DNA of 64,000 nucleotides from Onthophagus taurus (GCF_036711975.1 NC_091976.1:10478001-10542000), one strand, 5' to 3'. Positions 1 through 11,345 are shown, counted from the first letter of the stretch. Notes: generated by a model not told the origin, from the letters alone. Program-made: numbers and translations.

Positions 1-2
1 TT

Positions 3-140
3 CCACAATAAAATGGTTGTGCCGAAAGAGCTGTTGCAATAGCAAAACAGTTATTAACGAAGAACAAAGATATTTATATGGCGTTGCTGGCGTATAGAAC
101 TACTCCATCGGAAAGCGGATTCATCCCGTCAGAGTTATTA
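3..140 (+). pseudogene. Ty3/gypsy integrase C-terminal fragment (gypsy-B, part 1)
   Basis: The frame reads NGCAERAVAIAK, then ALLAYRTTP and SELL, the end of the catalytic core (its glutamate is in AERAV) and the tail of a Mag-like Ty3/gypsy integrase, which joins element cDNA to the chromosome. A stop codon sits in frame at 9-11. The frame is cut after SELL by the Harbinger-1 terminus. The expected continuation (MSRRLRTNLP) is found at 49793 on the minus strand, beyond piggyBac-1. Start lies outside the window. Confidence 0.85.
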
Positions 141-290
141 AAGCTTATCGCTCACTTGCCCGTCACAGCACGGCACAGCACGTGCCGTCAAAATCCGGAT
201 AGAATCGGAACAATGCAATTGAATGAACAACCGCTCACTAGTCCGACACAGCACGGCTCAGACCGGCCGTCGACGGAATCATAGATAATG
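141..290 (+). repeat. Harbinger-1 terminal repeat (left)
   Basis: CGCTCACTTGCCCGTCACAG at 149-168 matches 53714-53733 exactly. A related unit (CGCTCACTAGTCCGACACAG) follows at about 233-252. Subterminal iterations of this kind are usual transposase-binding sites in Harbinger elements; the binding role is inferred. Confidence 0.6.
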
Positions 291-2010
291 TATAGATGTG
301 ACATTAGCGTTGAATTTTTGTCGCTCAGCACTAGCGCCACCAAATGCTTGGTTCCATACTAATATCAAATACCGCCAATTTCAATTGTGGCATATTTTTT
401 ATTGTAAAAAAACTTTTCAGATAATTTTTTGATTTTGGGGCAATTAAGAAGTGTGTTGTATACTTAAAAATTTTATTTAAATATTGAATGTTGTAAAACA
501 AAAGTACAGTTTTGAACAGTAAAAAACTTAAAACTTAGACAATAAATCAATCTTAGATAATAAAGAAAAAGTTTTCTAGTTATAAAGTTTTAAACAGAAA
601 TAATAATAAATAAAATAATTGAAATTTACAATTACAATAGTTGGAAATGTTAACAATATCAGAAAAATTCACATTAATTCAGATATGTGCACTGTAATTT
701 GGAATAAACACTTTATGTTCTATTTTGCATTATAATTTATGTTCAATAAAGACGTTTATTATTAGTATTAACAGTATTCAATATTCTTATTCTATTTTTT
801 TGTTATTTTTCCTAATTCGTTTCCAATTTGAAACCTTTGTCACATTCTGACTATCGGTTCATCCTAAAACGTTCATAAAATAAAAATTTAATGTATAAGT
901 ACAATTGTTACAACAGTCATATTAAAATTTTAACATTGATTTGATGTTACACAAAGGTTAATTGCTGTATATATAAAGATCCAACAAAATTGCTTACAAT
1001 ATGTTACTATGGTATTTTAACTAACACAGAAATTAAATGAATAAAAAGTTATAAGTATAATAAGTATTATAATTATGGTATATTATTATATTATAACATT
1101 TATTTAATTATATATAATATATAACATGCATGTATAAGCCTGTAGGCACAGACCTATGTATAATGTTTATAATATATAAAATATATATATAAACTCATAA
1201 TCTCTTATCATACCATCGGCAAAACTAGAACATACTATTATTCCTTATTACTATTCCCTCCAACATGTTCCTTAGAGAAATGCTTTCCACCATGAACATT
1301 TCTGTAAATTCTGTCTTCATGTTGCCACAATTCTTCCCATCCACTTAGATCAATTGACCTTTGAAATATTTGTGGATAGTTTTGGGTTTGGAAATCGGTA
1401 AAAAGTTCCACACCGTTCTCTGCATTCATCCGTAGCGTAATTCCTTCCACTAATTTTCTATTAAAAAAGATGTACCTACATATTTGTCATTTTTAAATTA
1501 CATTTATAAAAAAAGAAAACTCTTAAATTAAATGTACTTACCATAAGTAAAACTTCGGAAAATAACATCCTTAATAAAATACATAGTAACAAATTACTTA
1601 AAAAACACCGAAAACTTACAAAATTCTTAATCAACTTACACCAACAAACTGTCATTGTCAACAAAACAAAGCTTTCCTAAGTCACCACAAATTACAAACC
1701 GTCACAAGCGACGGTTTGTAATTTTAAAAAATATTTAAAGAATTTTTTATCTCCATAAAACCCATTTTTACAACCGTTACGTGCTTATATATTTTATTTT
1801 ATTTTTAATGAAATGAATTGTGCCACATATTGTTATTGCACAATAATTACTAAGTGTCAGTCTCAATATTGACTGCCGTATTTCTTTTGCCTTTCCTAAC
1901 TGTTGCCGTTTGCCATGATACGGAACCAGTCCCAGAGAAGTAATTTTTAAATGTATTGCTAATCTCCATTGCAAGTGCAGTTGAAGTTCCACCTATTCCT
2001 GACATATCTG
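291..2010. other. AT-rich interior of Harbinger-1, no recognised gene
   Basis: Mostly A/T with many stops in all frames. A 70-codon minus-strand frame at 1238-1450 (contains GWEELWQHEDRIYRN) is the only region with protein-like composition; I do not recognise it. The first exon of the MADF partner gene would be expected on the plus strand here by analogy with Harbinger-2, but I could not find it. Confidence 0.4.
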
Positions 2011-2713
2011 TTAATCCGTGTGAGGGTTGATTATCTTCGCCGTTTTCGGTCCAATGCCAATATCATTTCGAAGAAAGTTATGCAAACAACATGTAGCAAG
2101 TACAACTTTATCGAGGTGCTCAGGGATAATTTGCAAGCGTCTTTGATAAATACGAAATCTCTTTGTCAAAATTCCGAAAGCATTTTCTGAAACACGTCTA
2201 GCTCTACTGAGCCTGTAATTAAAGATTTTAATTTCTTCGTTATTCAGTATTTCGCCACCTGGATAAGGTCGCATTAAATGTTTGTGTAGAGGAAAAGCAT
2301 CATCTCCTACAAAGACATGAGGCATAATTACATTAGTGCCAGGTAAAGCTTTATCTTGAGGTAAATCCAGATTATTTTTGAACATTTTCTTTCCAATTGC
2401 AGAATTTGCAAATATTCCGCCATCGCTATTTCTTCCATAGGCGCCTACATCAATGGCAGTGAATTTACAATGTGCATCTACAAATGCAAGTAAAACAATA
2501 CTAAATGTCTTTTTGTAGTTAAAATATAATGAGCCACTATTAGGGGGTTTATCGGTAACTACGTGCTTTCCGTCGATGGCAGCAATACAGTTGGGAAAAT
2601 TCCATAATCTTTGGAAATCATGTTCATTTTGTATCCAACTTTCTTTTGAAGGAGAAGGTATTACCAACGGTCCCAATTTTTTCCATATAGCCTCACAAGT
2701 TCCATAAACTATG
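2011..2713 (-). pseudogene. Harbinger-1 transposase, catalytic part (DDE_Tnp_4)
   Basis: This is the catalytic two-thirds of a PIF/Harbinger (HARBI1-like) transposase, the nuclease that cuts and rejoins the element. Motifs in order are ETCEAIWKKL-like VYGTCEAIWKKL, WNFPNCIAAIDGKHV (first Asp), VGDDAFPL (second Asp) and RRVSENAFGILTKRF (Glu). The frame is open through the whole stretch. The N-terminal third is missing here because gypsy-A sequence begins at 2711-2716; exon 1 and the start of exon 2 are at 53869-55029 on the other strand. Not functional as it stands. Confidence 0.9.
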
Positions 2714-2720
2714 TTACGAT

Positions 2721-4952
2721 GTGGTGCACCCGGGGTTACAACGCGAGATTGTCATTCGTGTTCGGGAAAAGGGGCAGCGGGTCGACGATAGATCGGTGTC
2801 GTACCCGTCCCACCTTTCAAAAGCCGATCGGAGTTTTGTTAGATTACGTTTTCGCGTCTGCACGGGACGACGAAAGACCCTATTTATACGTGAATATTTT
2901 GGGGAGACGAATCGCGGGATTGTTGGACTCGCTACTAAAACGATCGCGGGTCGAGAGGGGATACTAATATTGAAAAACTTAGGCATACCTATAACGAGAG
3001 TTAATTCGCAATGTACTGTCGCGAATAATGACCGATGTCAAATTGAAGGTATGATGACCGTACCGATGGTTGTTGAGGGTCGCGTAAGACTCATCGAAAT
3101 TTTGCTGGTACCGACTTTACGACATGCGTTAATTTTGGGAGTAGATTTTTGGAGACGTATGGGTGTGGTACCTGATTTACGTAGGGGGGATTGGTCCTTT
3201 TCATGTGAACCTCCGGATGTCACGGTATCGGCCATACAAGCGCGTGAAAGTTTGTCGGTAGAAGATAAGCATCGGGTACCGGAACTTCTTCAACGGATTT
3301 TTGAACCTAAACATAAAAGTCAGTTAGGTCATACTCATTTAGTATCTCATAAAATTCGGGTTAACGAAAACGTACTTCCGATTAAGCAAAGGTACTACCC
3401 GGTCTCGCCGGCTATACAAAAGATCATCGATCGAGTACTCGATGAAATGATCGCGATGGGCATTGTCGAAAAATCCAGTAGCCCGTGGTCTTCGCCAATT
3501 TTAATGATCCCTAAAAAGGACGGTGGATATCGATTCTGTGTCGATTACAGACAGCTGAATCGTGTGACTTTGTCTGCTTACCTGTTGCCGAATATTTCGT
3601 GGACTCTAGATAGTTTACGGGACGCGAGATATCTGTCGTCCATCGACATTAAATCGGCATACTGGCAAATTCCGATGGATGAGGCCAGCAAGCCGTACAC
3701 AGCTTTCACGGTTCCGGGACGCGGGCTGTTTCACTTTAATCGGATGCCGTTTGGCTTAACTAACGCACCGGCCACGTGGCAGCGTTTTATCGATGGTGTT
3801 ATTGGGGGAGATTTGGCTCCTCACGTTTTCGTCTACCTTGACGATATCGTCGTGGCGACTCCGACCATCGAAAAACATTTTCAGATCCTCGAGCAGGTCT
3901 GTAGTCGGTTGGTAGCGGCAGGCTTGACCCTAAATAAAGAAAAATGTAATTTTTTTCGTGAGTCATTAAGGTATTTGGGATATATCGTGGACGGTGACGG
4001 ATTACACGTGGACTCGGAGAAGGTTAGAGCGATTTTGGAAATACCTACGCCGAAAAAGGTGTCGGAGGTGCGGCGTGTGGTCGGTATGGCGTCATGGTAC
4101 CGGCGATTCGTACCTAATTTTGCGACCGTGGTCTCTCCTCTGACGGCGTTATTAAGGAAGTCGTGTTGTAAGTTCTTGTGGACCGATGAGTGCGAGCGAG
4201 CGTGGAGCACGATTAACGAAAAGTTGGTGACGGCACCGATTTTAACCAGGCCGAACTTCGAACATAAATTTACTATTCAGACGGACGCGTCGGATTACGG
4301 CGTCGGGGCGGTGCTGACGCAGGTGATTGACGGAGCGGAACACGTAATAAGCTACTTGAGCCGATCGTTAACCGCGCAGGAACGGAAATACGGGACTACA
4401 GAGAAGGAGTGTTTGGCGGTTTTGTGGGCGATAGAAAAATTGCGGCCCTATGTGGAAGGAAGCCATTTCACCGTGGTGACCGACCACTATTCTCTGGTCT
4501 GGCTTAACAATTTGAAATCACCTTCTGGTCGTTTGGCGCGATGGTCCATACGATTACAACAGTATGATTTTTCTATTAAACATCGTAAGGGTAAGGAGCA
4601 TGTAGTGCCCGATGCTCTTTCGCGAGCTGTACCGGTGCTGGCGGACGAAGTGTCGGTTGATCGCGTATCGGATCCGTGGTGTCAAAGGTTGGTACAGGCC
4701 GTCAAAGCAAATCCCGATAGATATCCTTCGTATCGGACGGATGGGGACAGGTTGCTTAAAAAGATTCGAGTGACGGATTATCGTTTGACGGACGGGGATA
4801 TGTGGAAAATCGTGGTTCCTCGAGGCGAAAGGGAAAAATTAATTAAAAGGCTCCACGACTCACCTGAGGCAGGGGGTCATTTAGGAGTAGAAAAGACCGT
4901 GTCCAAAATCCTTCACCATTATTACTTATTACTGGCCCAAATATCGTGCTGA
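2721..4952 (+). CDS. pol: gypsy-A pol: damaged protease, reverse transcriptase, RNase H
   Basis: The 743-codon frame carries reverse transcriptase from about residue 235 (SSSPWSSPILMIPKKDG, FCVDYRQLNRV, then the catalytic YLDDIV near 371) and RNase H (TDASDYGVGAVL near 520, TEKECLAVLWAI, TDHYSLVWL). It copies element RNA into DNA. The protease is broken: RPYLYVNILGRRIAGLLDS lies in another frame (2851-2938) and the Asp-Ser-Gly active site is lost at a small indel near 2938. The frame ends early at a short duplication near 4925, just after HLGVEKT of the integrase zinc finger. The first ATG is arbitrary; gag-pol would be read through a frameshift. Confidence 0.9.
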   Translation: MVHPGLQREIVIRVREKGQRVDDRSVSYPSHLSKADRSFVRLRFRVCTGRRKTLFIREYFGETNRGIVGLATKTIAGREGILILKNLGIPITRVNSQCTVANNDRCQIEGMMTVPMVVEGRVRLIEILLVPTLRHALILGVDFWRRMGVVPDLRRGDWSFSCEPPDVTVSAIQARESLSVEDKHRVPELLQRIFEPKHKSQLGHTHLVSHKIRVNENVLPIKQRYYPVSPAIQKIIDRVLDEMIAMGIVEKSSSPWSSPILMIPKKDGGYRFCVDYRQLNRVTLSAYLLPNISWTLDSLRDARYLSSIDIKSAYWQIPMDEASKPYTAFTVPGRGLFHFNRMPFGLTNAPATWQRFIDGVIGGDLAPHVFVYLDDIVVATPTIEKHFQILEQVCSRLVAAGLTLNKEKCNFFRESLRYLGYIVDGDGLHVDSEKVRAILEIPTPKKVSEVRRVVGMASWYRRFVPNFATVVSPLTALLRKSCCKFLWTDECERAWSTINEKLVTAPILTRPNFEHKFTIQTDASDYGVGAVLTQVIDGAEHVISYLSRSLTAQERKYGTTEKECLAVLWAIEKLRPYVEGSHFTVVTDHYSLVWLNNLKSPSGRLARWSIRLQQYDFSIKHRKGKEHVVPDALSRAVPVLADEVSVDRVSDPWCQRLVQAVKANPDRYPSYRTDGDRLLKKIRVTDYRLTDGDMWKIVVPRGEREKLIKRLHDSPEAGGHLGVEKTVSKILHHYYLLLAQISC

Positions 4953-5988
4953 CGTCGTTCGTTATGTTAAAGCGTGCAAGGTGTGCCAACGCACTAAACC
5001 TGAGCAAAGAGCTCCTGCGGGGTTGCTGAGAAGTCATAACGGTATAATACGTCCGTGGCAAGTTATAAGTATAGACATAATCGGACCATTACCTAGAAGT
5101 TCCAAGGGTTATACTCACATACTAGTTGTACTAGACTTGTTTAGTAAATATCCGGTGTGCTTTCCGCTGCGTAAAGCAACAGCTTCCGCTGTGGTACGTA
5201 ACCTCGAAGAAGGTATTCTTTTGACCTACGGTGTGCCGCAGATTATAATTAGTGACAACGGTGTCCAATTTCGGTCGAAATTGTATGAACGTTTACTTCA
5301 AGACTATAATATTAAAGCTAAATTTACTCCGTTTTACCACCCTCAGTCTAATCCGACTGAAAGAGTAAACCGAACGTTGAAGACTATGTTAACCGCTTAC
5401 GTTAGTGACAATCAACGGTTATGGGATTTATACTTACCCAAGGTCACGTGCGCGTTGCGAACTGCCAAAGATACGACTACCGGTTATTCCCCGTATTACA
5501 TCCTTCACGGGCGGGAAATCATTTTGGATGGAGCACTGCATAAAATCGATGAAATACACGAAAAAATTAATACGAAACTTAGGGCAAAAGCATTTAAGAA
5601 TCTGTTCGCGGAGGTACACGCAAGGATTAAAATGGCTTCGACGCGATCTGGTCTTAATTATAATCTCCGAAGACGCGAGACTAGCTTTAATGACGGTGAT
5701 CTGGTTTGGCGAAAGAACTTTGTTTTGTCGGACGCGAATAAAGGTATAGCGGCCAAAATGTCAGATCGGTACATAGGTCCTTTTCGGGTGCGTAAAAAAA
5801 TAGCGGATGACATTTACGAGTTAGAGAAACTTACCGGTGAATTACTGATTGGTCGTTGGCACGTGACACATCTGAAGCCATATTCGGGCAGGTCGGAAAC
5901 GGAACAGGGCGATGACGACGCGGAGGTTTCATCGCAAATACTGTATGATCGTTTTCTCTTCTATATCTTTTTTTTTTATCTGAGCTAA
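4920..5988 (+). CDS. gypsy-A integrase
   Basis: The frame resumes after a ~7-bp duplication at about 4925 and completes the HHCC zinc finger (CKVCQRTK) and the catalytic core: SIDIIGPL (Asp), IISDNGVQF (Asp) and NPTERVNRTLK (Glu). The C-terminal DNA-binding part includes DRYIGPFRVRKKI and HLKPYSG. No chromodomain is visible. The triad is present, but the upstream frameshift separates this region from reverse transcriptase. Confidence 0.88.
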
Positions 5989-6090
5989 TTGCATCATTTC
6001 TTCTCTGTCTTTTCTATCATTTCTTCTTCTTACCTTTTGGGACCTAGAATTTTGATAAAGAAATTTTGGGAAAAATTTCTTTTGGTGGGA

Positions 6091-6100
6091 AAGAGGGGAA
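6091..6100 (+). other. Polypurine tract of gypsy-A
   Basis: AAGAGGGGAA lies immediately before the LTR start TGTTACAG. This is the expected primer site for plus-strand DNA synthesis. Confidence 0.8.
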
Positions 6101-7878
6101 TGTTACAGTTTCTTTTTCCTTGTTTCTTTTCTTACTTTGGATTCTTCATTTTCAAATAATAAATCCAGATGTTCGGTTTTGTTTTGTTTTGTTTCAGCAA
6201 CGTTACCGAGAGTTTCCGTTCTTACTTATCCTTATCCCTAGTTTCACTATTACTTTATAGAGGGCTTTTAAGAAACACGATATTTTTCATTTAAAAATTT
6301 TATTATCACGGTATTTTTCGAGTTTTTTTTTTTTTTGTTTTCGGGTATAAATACGGACGAGTTCCGGAAATCGCTCTCTTTTCTGCAATCGAGTGCGCCG
6401 AGAAAATATTCGAGTTAGTGAATTTTAAATAGACTGGAAGACATTTTGGAATTTTTTTTGAAATTTGGATTTTGGGGTCTTTGTCTATACTCGCAATTAG
6501 CGGATTAATCACGAAACTTCGATTAAATTTTGGAATAAATTGATTGTTCCGAATTTCGGTTGTTTGCCGGATTTATTAACATATTTTCAGTAAACGTTTT
6601 GGCGTGAACCTCGACCAACTGAGGTAAGGGTCGTTCATTTTTTTTTTTTTTTTTAAATTAACTTAAATTTAATTCGGGTAATATATTCAGGTTCTTTTTG
6701 TGGGGAGAGGAAAACTCGGGAACATTTTGTTGGGAGGACAAAAATTTTCCAATTTAAGGCAACACCTGTTAACAACACCTGAAAGAGAACTGGAATTATA
6801 TAATTTGATTCCTGATATCAAACCATTTATCCTTACCATCTCGAGGAGCGTTGCTGAGGACCGGACTTCTATTTTCTACTCCGAAGGATAAAATCTTCGT
6901 TTGAGGGATTCAACTACCGAAGACAAGGTCAGACAAAAATTTGCATAACGAAAAGAGTGGAGTCACTTACTTTCACCTCCCTCTGCTGTATTTTAAGCCC
7001 TTCAGGCTCCTGGAAACTAGTACATATATTATAATCAAGTCGATTAATATTTATCGTATATTATTTTGGTCTCGTTTATGTTTTCTTTTAATTTCAAAAG
7101 TCTAATTTTGTTCATTAATTTAAAGTAATTTGTAATTTTGATTTAGTATTGATATACACCTTTTTTTATATACTTGTTCTTAGTGGTACTTTGTTTTGAT
7201 ACTTTAGTTTGTTGACCTAAGCAAAAAAAAAGGAGAAGGTTAGAGAAAGGGTTATTTTTTTTTTTAAATGCTAGTTTACCTTTTTTTTTGATTTTACACA
7301 TTTTGTAAAAGAAGCTTTATTTGGGATAGACTTTGTTTGATTTTGATTTACACATTAACTTGCTTCGAAACCAAGAGCTCTGGGTGACAGATCAGGTTAG
7401 GTTTTGTCGTGGTCAATTTTGAGGTTAGGATTTTTTTTTTTTTACCCAAATTAGTTTCTTCTTGGATTGAAAAATTATATTTTTTATTAAATTATTATTA
7501 TTTTATACTTTTTCCATTTTGGATTTAATTTTGATATTTTTTTCTTGGTTTCTATGGTATATTTCTTTTATTAAATTATACATTTTGAAACTTACCTAAC
7601 TGGATTTATTATTATTTAATATATTTCTTGTTTACTATTTTCTTTTTTTTGTGCCACTTGCACTATTGGATCTTTTCACATTTTTTTTTACTACTCTTCC
7701 CGTTCAGAGCCAGTTGCGGATTGTCGGATCGGGTGGCGCCAAAAATAAATCGAATCCTCCCTTCTCCGAAAGAGTTAAGCCGGGGAGTTCGCAACAAAAC
7801 CGGGGTCGTGAAAAGAATCTTTTAGTAATAAAACACTATTTTTTTTATTTTTATATTAATATTTTTTTTGGCGTTACA
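6101..7878 (+). repeat. 3' LTR of gypsy-A (1778 bp)
   Basis: Starts TGTTACAG after the polypurine tract and ends GGCGTTACA. Its last 353 bp recur at 55070-55422, with about three substitutions by eye, and its first 391 bp recur inverted at 59633-60020, also about 1% different. A related full-length LTR is at 41123-42774. Long poly-T runs and several short frames are not genes. A possible splice donor (CTGAGGTAAGG) lies near 6619. Confidence 0.85.
6346..6353 (+). promoter_or_regulatory. TATA box in gypsy-A LTR
   Basis: GGGTATAAATACGG sits about 245 bp inside the LTR, a position suitable for the U3 promoter that drives element transcription. Promoter activity is inferred. Confidence 0.5.
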
Positions 7879-8337
7879 ATTGTTATCTTGTATTTTAATT
7901 AAAAACCATTCACAAAATTCCACTCGTGCTGCCAAGTCTCCCTCTTTCAAATGCTGAACATCGTAAAATTTAAACGGTTTCCACTTATGTTTTAATAAAA
8001 TATGGTGGATACTAGTCCAGGGAATTCGAAGAGCTACTTCTGCATCTTTTATGGAATTTTAGGGGTATGCAGTGAAATAGGCAAGAATTATGGTTTCATT
8101 TACCTCTTTGTCAGTAACAGGTTTCGTTTTAATAAATTTTTGAGAAAATGTTCAAAATTCCCGACAATTCTTTAATAGCTTGTTTACAATACCCTTAGTT
8201 GGTACGGGACGAGTTGGAAATCTTTCTGTAAACAGCCGACACGTACGCGCAATTATTCGGTTGCACTCTCCGTAAATTATAATCAGATTCAAATAATCCT
8301 CATTACTAAAACCCAAACGTGACAGTTTTGAGAACAA
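7879..8337 (-). pseudogene. DD41D mariner-type transposase, 5' half
   Basis: Begins MFSKLSRLGFSNEDYLNL and carries a DUF4817-like helix-turn-helix (RLFTERFPTRPVPTKG), the DNA-binding head of a Tc1/mariner-superfamily transposase. After two stops (near 8152 and 8070) the frame continues LRIPWTSIHHILLKHKW and VEFCEWFLIKIQDNN, then meets the gypsy-A LTR at 7878. The next codons (FTKNIIWTDEAKF) are at 60025 on the plus strand and join in frame once one CAAT/CGAT copy is removed. Confidence 0.85.
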
Positions 8338-9089
8338 AACACTACAAAATGTAACTTAGTTATCACACCAACAGAAATAAACTATAGCCTTAGCAAATGT
8401 CAAACTGTTTAGTTTTTCTGTCGTTCATTTGTTTTCTAATGTGCTGCTATTACGGAGGACTATAATAAGGTGGTAAACGCAACGCTTTAAAAATGGACTC
8501 GTCCTTGAGTTAGAAATCAAGTTTACCAAAACAACACCAGAGGGCGCATATGTTACAAACCACGCTCGGTTAACACAGGTGCTAATGGAAAACAAACAAC
8601 TTTTGATCAAAAAATCTTTATAAAATATGTTTTTGTCATAAAGTACCTATTACAATTTGATTAACATTAAAACACAATTTCGTGAATCAAGTAATAATTG
8701 TAATTATTATTAATAGTTGTAAAAAAAATACATATTAAAAATCCAAATTTGTAAAAATGCATGCAATGTCCATGAACAATCACTACACTAATTTTTACAC
8801 AAAAAATTTGAAAAATAAGTTATAATACTTAAAAAAACTTAGGGCGGATTTATAAAAGTCTCATTAATTTTTTTCCAATTATTATAAATATACACAATGA
8901 CGTTTGCGAGATAATTTCACATTAAAATTTGATGACGAATTAACTAATAACTTTAACTATAATTTGATTTCTATAAATTCGTCCATAAGATATAAAATTT
9001 TGATATTAAATTTTAAATACGTTGTCAAATCAAATAATGAAAAGACAAATAAGGAAAAAAAAAAATAAAATTCAAAATTTAGCAAATTT
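8338..9089. other. Intergenic AT-rich stretch inside the DD41D element
   Basis: Would contain the 5' leader of the DD41D transposase and the 3' end of the P-element-like transposon. I see no protein-like frame and could not place the element border. Confidence 0.4.
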
Positions 9090-9812
9090 TCAGTGCAGTT
9101 TTGTTTTTTCTCTATCAGTTTTGTTGATACTATTTACAGTTTTACACAAAATAAACATTCTTGAAATAAGAAAAAAACGGATTAATGTTTCAGTCAAACT
9201 TTCTGCATGTTCAGAACATCCTACTAACGGAACGTGTTCATGTTCGAGTGCTTCAGCTACATTTAAAATCGTTTTTATATTCAAGGTCTGTAACTGAACT
9301 ACCTGCAAAAAAGTTGTTTCTAAGGTTTTTGTAAGCTGAAATAAAAGTTCTGAAGGATATATTAGCTGTCCATGGGAAAGTAATACTCTGAGTTTATCTT
9401 TTCCTGTGGGTTCTTTAATTTTTAATTTTTCATGACAGTCTTCACATTTTGAAAATCGGTTTGATTTCCTGGCCATATATCCAGCAAAGTAGGCTATCAA
9501 TAAATCAGATCTATCTACAGAATAATCATGATCTAAAACAACTTCTTCAGCAGATATATCCGTAAACCAAACAGAATTCTCCATTATACTGTCCAAATGT
9601 GTTGCAAACTCGGCAGAATATTTTTCAGTTTGTTGAATAATTTCACTACCCTGTATTAAAGTTGTTAGTATTTCATCTCCCACAATATTACTGCCTTTAG
9701 GAGGTTTAATGAGAGAGTAAGTACTGATCAATCTAAATACTTGTATGAAGAGGTTTGAATCAGGATGATCATTTGATCCACATGCTCCCCTCGTCATCCC
9801 AAAAAACCTCTA
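9090..9812 (-). pseudogene. P-element-like transposase, C-terminal exon
   Basis: The frame follows an acceptor (TTTTTTTAG) near 9813 and starts RFFGMTRGACGSNDHPDS, the signature GxxxxDHP segment near the end of P-element/THAP9 transposases. It continues through YFAGYMARKSNRFSKCEDC, with a Cys pair that often marks the C-terminus of these proteins. The remainder is open to 9090. Confidence 0.8.
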
Positions 9813-9987
9813 AAAAAAGCACTCTATTAATTAAAAAATATGAGTTACTATATAATGCAGGTAACTCAGTGTTCTAGAAAAAATTCTTGTAGTTTTACAC
9901 AATAACGATTGTATTGAAAAAAAAAATCAAAACCAACAACGGGAACAAAAAGTCAAATGATGTAAATTAATAATGAGTAATGACTAA

Positions 9988-10132
9988 GGCACGGAACTTT
10001 TGTAACAAAAGGATACGATTTCCCCCCTCCACTTGTTCTCAGTGGCTTCCTAGAAAACAAACCCAGAAAACTAGCCAATGAGAACAAGTGGAGGGGGGAA
10101 ATGGTATCGTTTTGTTACAAAAGTTCCGTGCC
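9988..10132. repeat. Fold-back MITE
   Basis: Left arm 9988-10043 and right arm 10078-10132 are almost perfectly complementary (outer end GGCACGGAACTTTTGTAACA) around a ~34-nt loop. The 12-mer AGTAATGACTAA flanks it on both sides (9976-9987 and 10135-10146), consistent with a target duplication. Too short to code. Confidence 0.85.
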
Positions 10133-10254
10133 CTAGTAATGACTAACGAAATTAAATGTGAAAATATCACAGTTTGTTGCTTTTGTTTTACTTTTCTTAA
10201 ATCAACTGTACATTGAGCATACATCAATGCGTCATACCATTTAAGCATAATATT

Positions 10255-10790
10255 TTCTAATAATAATAATAATAATATTCCTTTATTACCCAACAGACAT
10301 AGCCCAAAAAAGGATAACAATATATATTACATAATGTAATAATACAATAATATGTATCTGTATAGGAGAAAAAAAAACAAAAATTACAAAAAATTCAAGA
10401 AATTAACAATTGACCGAATTATAAAGAAAAGTAAAAATAAAAACCAAATAAGTAAAAAACTGAATATACATGCAGGTGATCACTGATTGTCTGGAATCCT
10501 GTTGCCCACTTTACAGAGAGTGTATGTTGGCGCCCGTCTCATAATGTTTGTCCTAGCATAAGGAATGACGAATACGCAGCTATATCTTGAGTTACTCCTT
10601 GGAACAACAAACCCTAGTCGCTCAAGAATGAAAGGGCAATCGATGTTATATTCGATAAGCCTTTGTAGAAACCTTTCATAAAACGCGTTTCTTCTGTCCA
10701 TCAAGGAAACCATATTGTGTCGTGCAAGCAAATCATTAGAACCAATCATAAGACGAGCAATTAATTGTTTTTTACTTTACTACAACGAAA
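10255..10790 (-). mobile_element. 3' end of a Jockey-like LINE
   Basis: The minus frame (10749-10480) reads LMDRRNAFYERFLQRLIEYN, resembling the region just before the stop of Jockey-type ORF2. It is followed by a 3' UTR ending GGGTAATAAAGGAATATT and a (TTA)n tail at 10257-10275. 5'-truncated; no reverse transcriptase motif remains. Confidence 0.65.
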
Positions 10791-11060
10791 AGCTGAAAAA
10801 AGCTTCTACATCTACTTATTAATTCTACATTCTAAAAGCAGTTAGCCAAGCAAATGCCAAGCAAAAATTAAAAAAAAAAACGATAGGAATGGTAGAAACT
10901 CATGCTTTGTAAATCTACAATATTAAATTATAAAAAAAGTGCCTCTAAAGAATCTTGGTTTAATCTTGACGTCATCAGGTAACTAAAGCCGCAGACACTG
11001 GACAAAAAATTTAAAAGTTGCAGCGTTGCTTCCAACGAAATTATTAATCCTAAATAAGTA

Positions 11061-11345
11061 TTATTTGAAAGGAAACAGTAGCCATTTTCTTCTGCAACAG
11101 TCTTCCAATTTTTTAGATAACTTACAAAATTTTCTATAAACTAATATGTTTTTGTTAGCCAAATGATCACAAATTATTCCTTGACATAAAACCTTGACTT
11201 CCACAGAATGTGGTTCTAAACATTTGTCAGTTGGTGTTCTTGAACTCATAATCGTAATCAGCTCAAATAGTTTATTAATTAAATTTATACTTGGTTCACA
11301 ATCATGCAAAGAACTCGATAATGGTTGATAAATCTTCATTGCAAC
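11061..11345 (-). pseudogene. P-element-like transposase exon
   Basis: Reads MKIYQPLSSSLHDCEPSINL and LFELITIMSSRTPTD, a conserved stretch downstream of the GTP-binding region in P-type transposases. It follows the exon ending SVGRAYR at about 11430 with a GTAAGT donor. Confidence 0.75.

Larger units (their letters stand above)
141..2715. mobile_element. PIF/Harbinger-1, left part
   Basis: The terminus begins AGCTTATCGCTCACTTGCCC and the same end recurs at 53708, in the same orientation instead of inverted. The segment holds the catalytic part of a Harbinger transposase on the minus strand. The N-terminal exons lie at 53869-55029 on the plus strand. The element inserted into gypsy-B at a TTA-containing site, as expected for the 3-bp TWA duplications of this superfamily. 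The join to gypsy-A at about 2711-2715 is abrupt. Confidence 0.75.
2711..7878 (+). mobile_element. gypsy-A, Ty3/gypsy element: second zinc knuckle to 3' LTR
   Basis: Contains, in order, a gag zinc-knuckle remnant (CGAPGVTTRDCHSC, 2722-2763 region), protease, reverse transcriptase, RNase H, integrase, a polypurine tract and a 1778-bp LTR. The 5' LTR end and gag of the same family are at 55070-56581, stopping just before the knuckle that starts this piece. It lies antisense inside the DD41D transposase gene: ATTG after the LTR here and CGAT (60021-60024) at the other end fit a 4-bp target duplication with one change. Confidence 0.85.

Noticed and set aside
1476..1664. Minus-strand 62-codon frame with a hydrophobic N-terminus
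   Set aside because: AT-rich, Leu/Phe/Ser composition expected by chance; no motif and no conserved context.
6066..6512. Short hydrophobic frames on both strands in the gypsy-A LTR, repeated at 59692-60147
   Set aside because: They recur only because the LTR recurs, and they are made of poly-T/poly-A runs; not genes.
7628..7902. Overlapping frames repeated at 55172-55539
   Set aside because: Both lie in copies of the gypsy-A LTR; the similarity is nucleotide-level.
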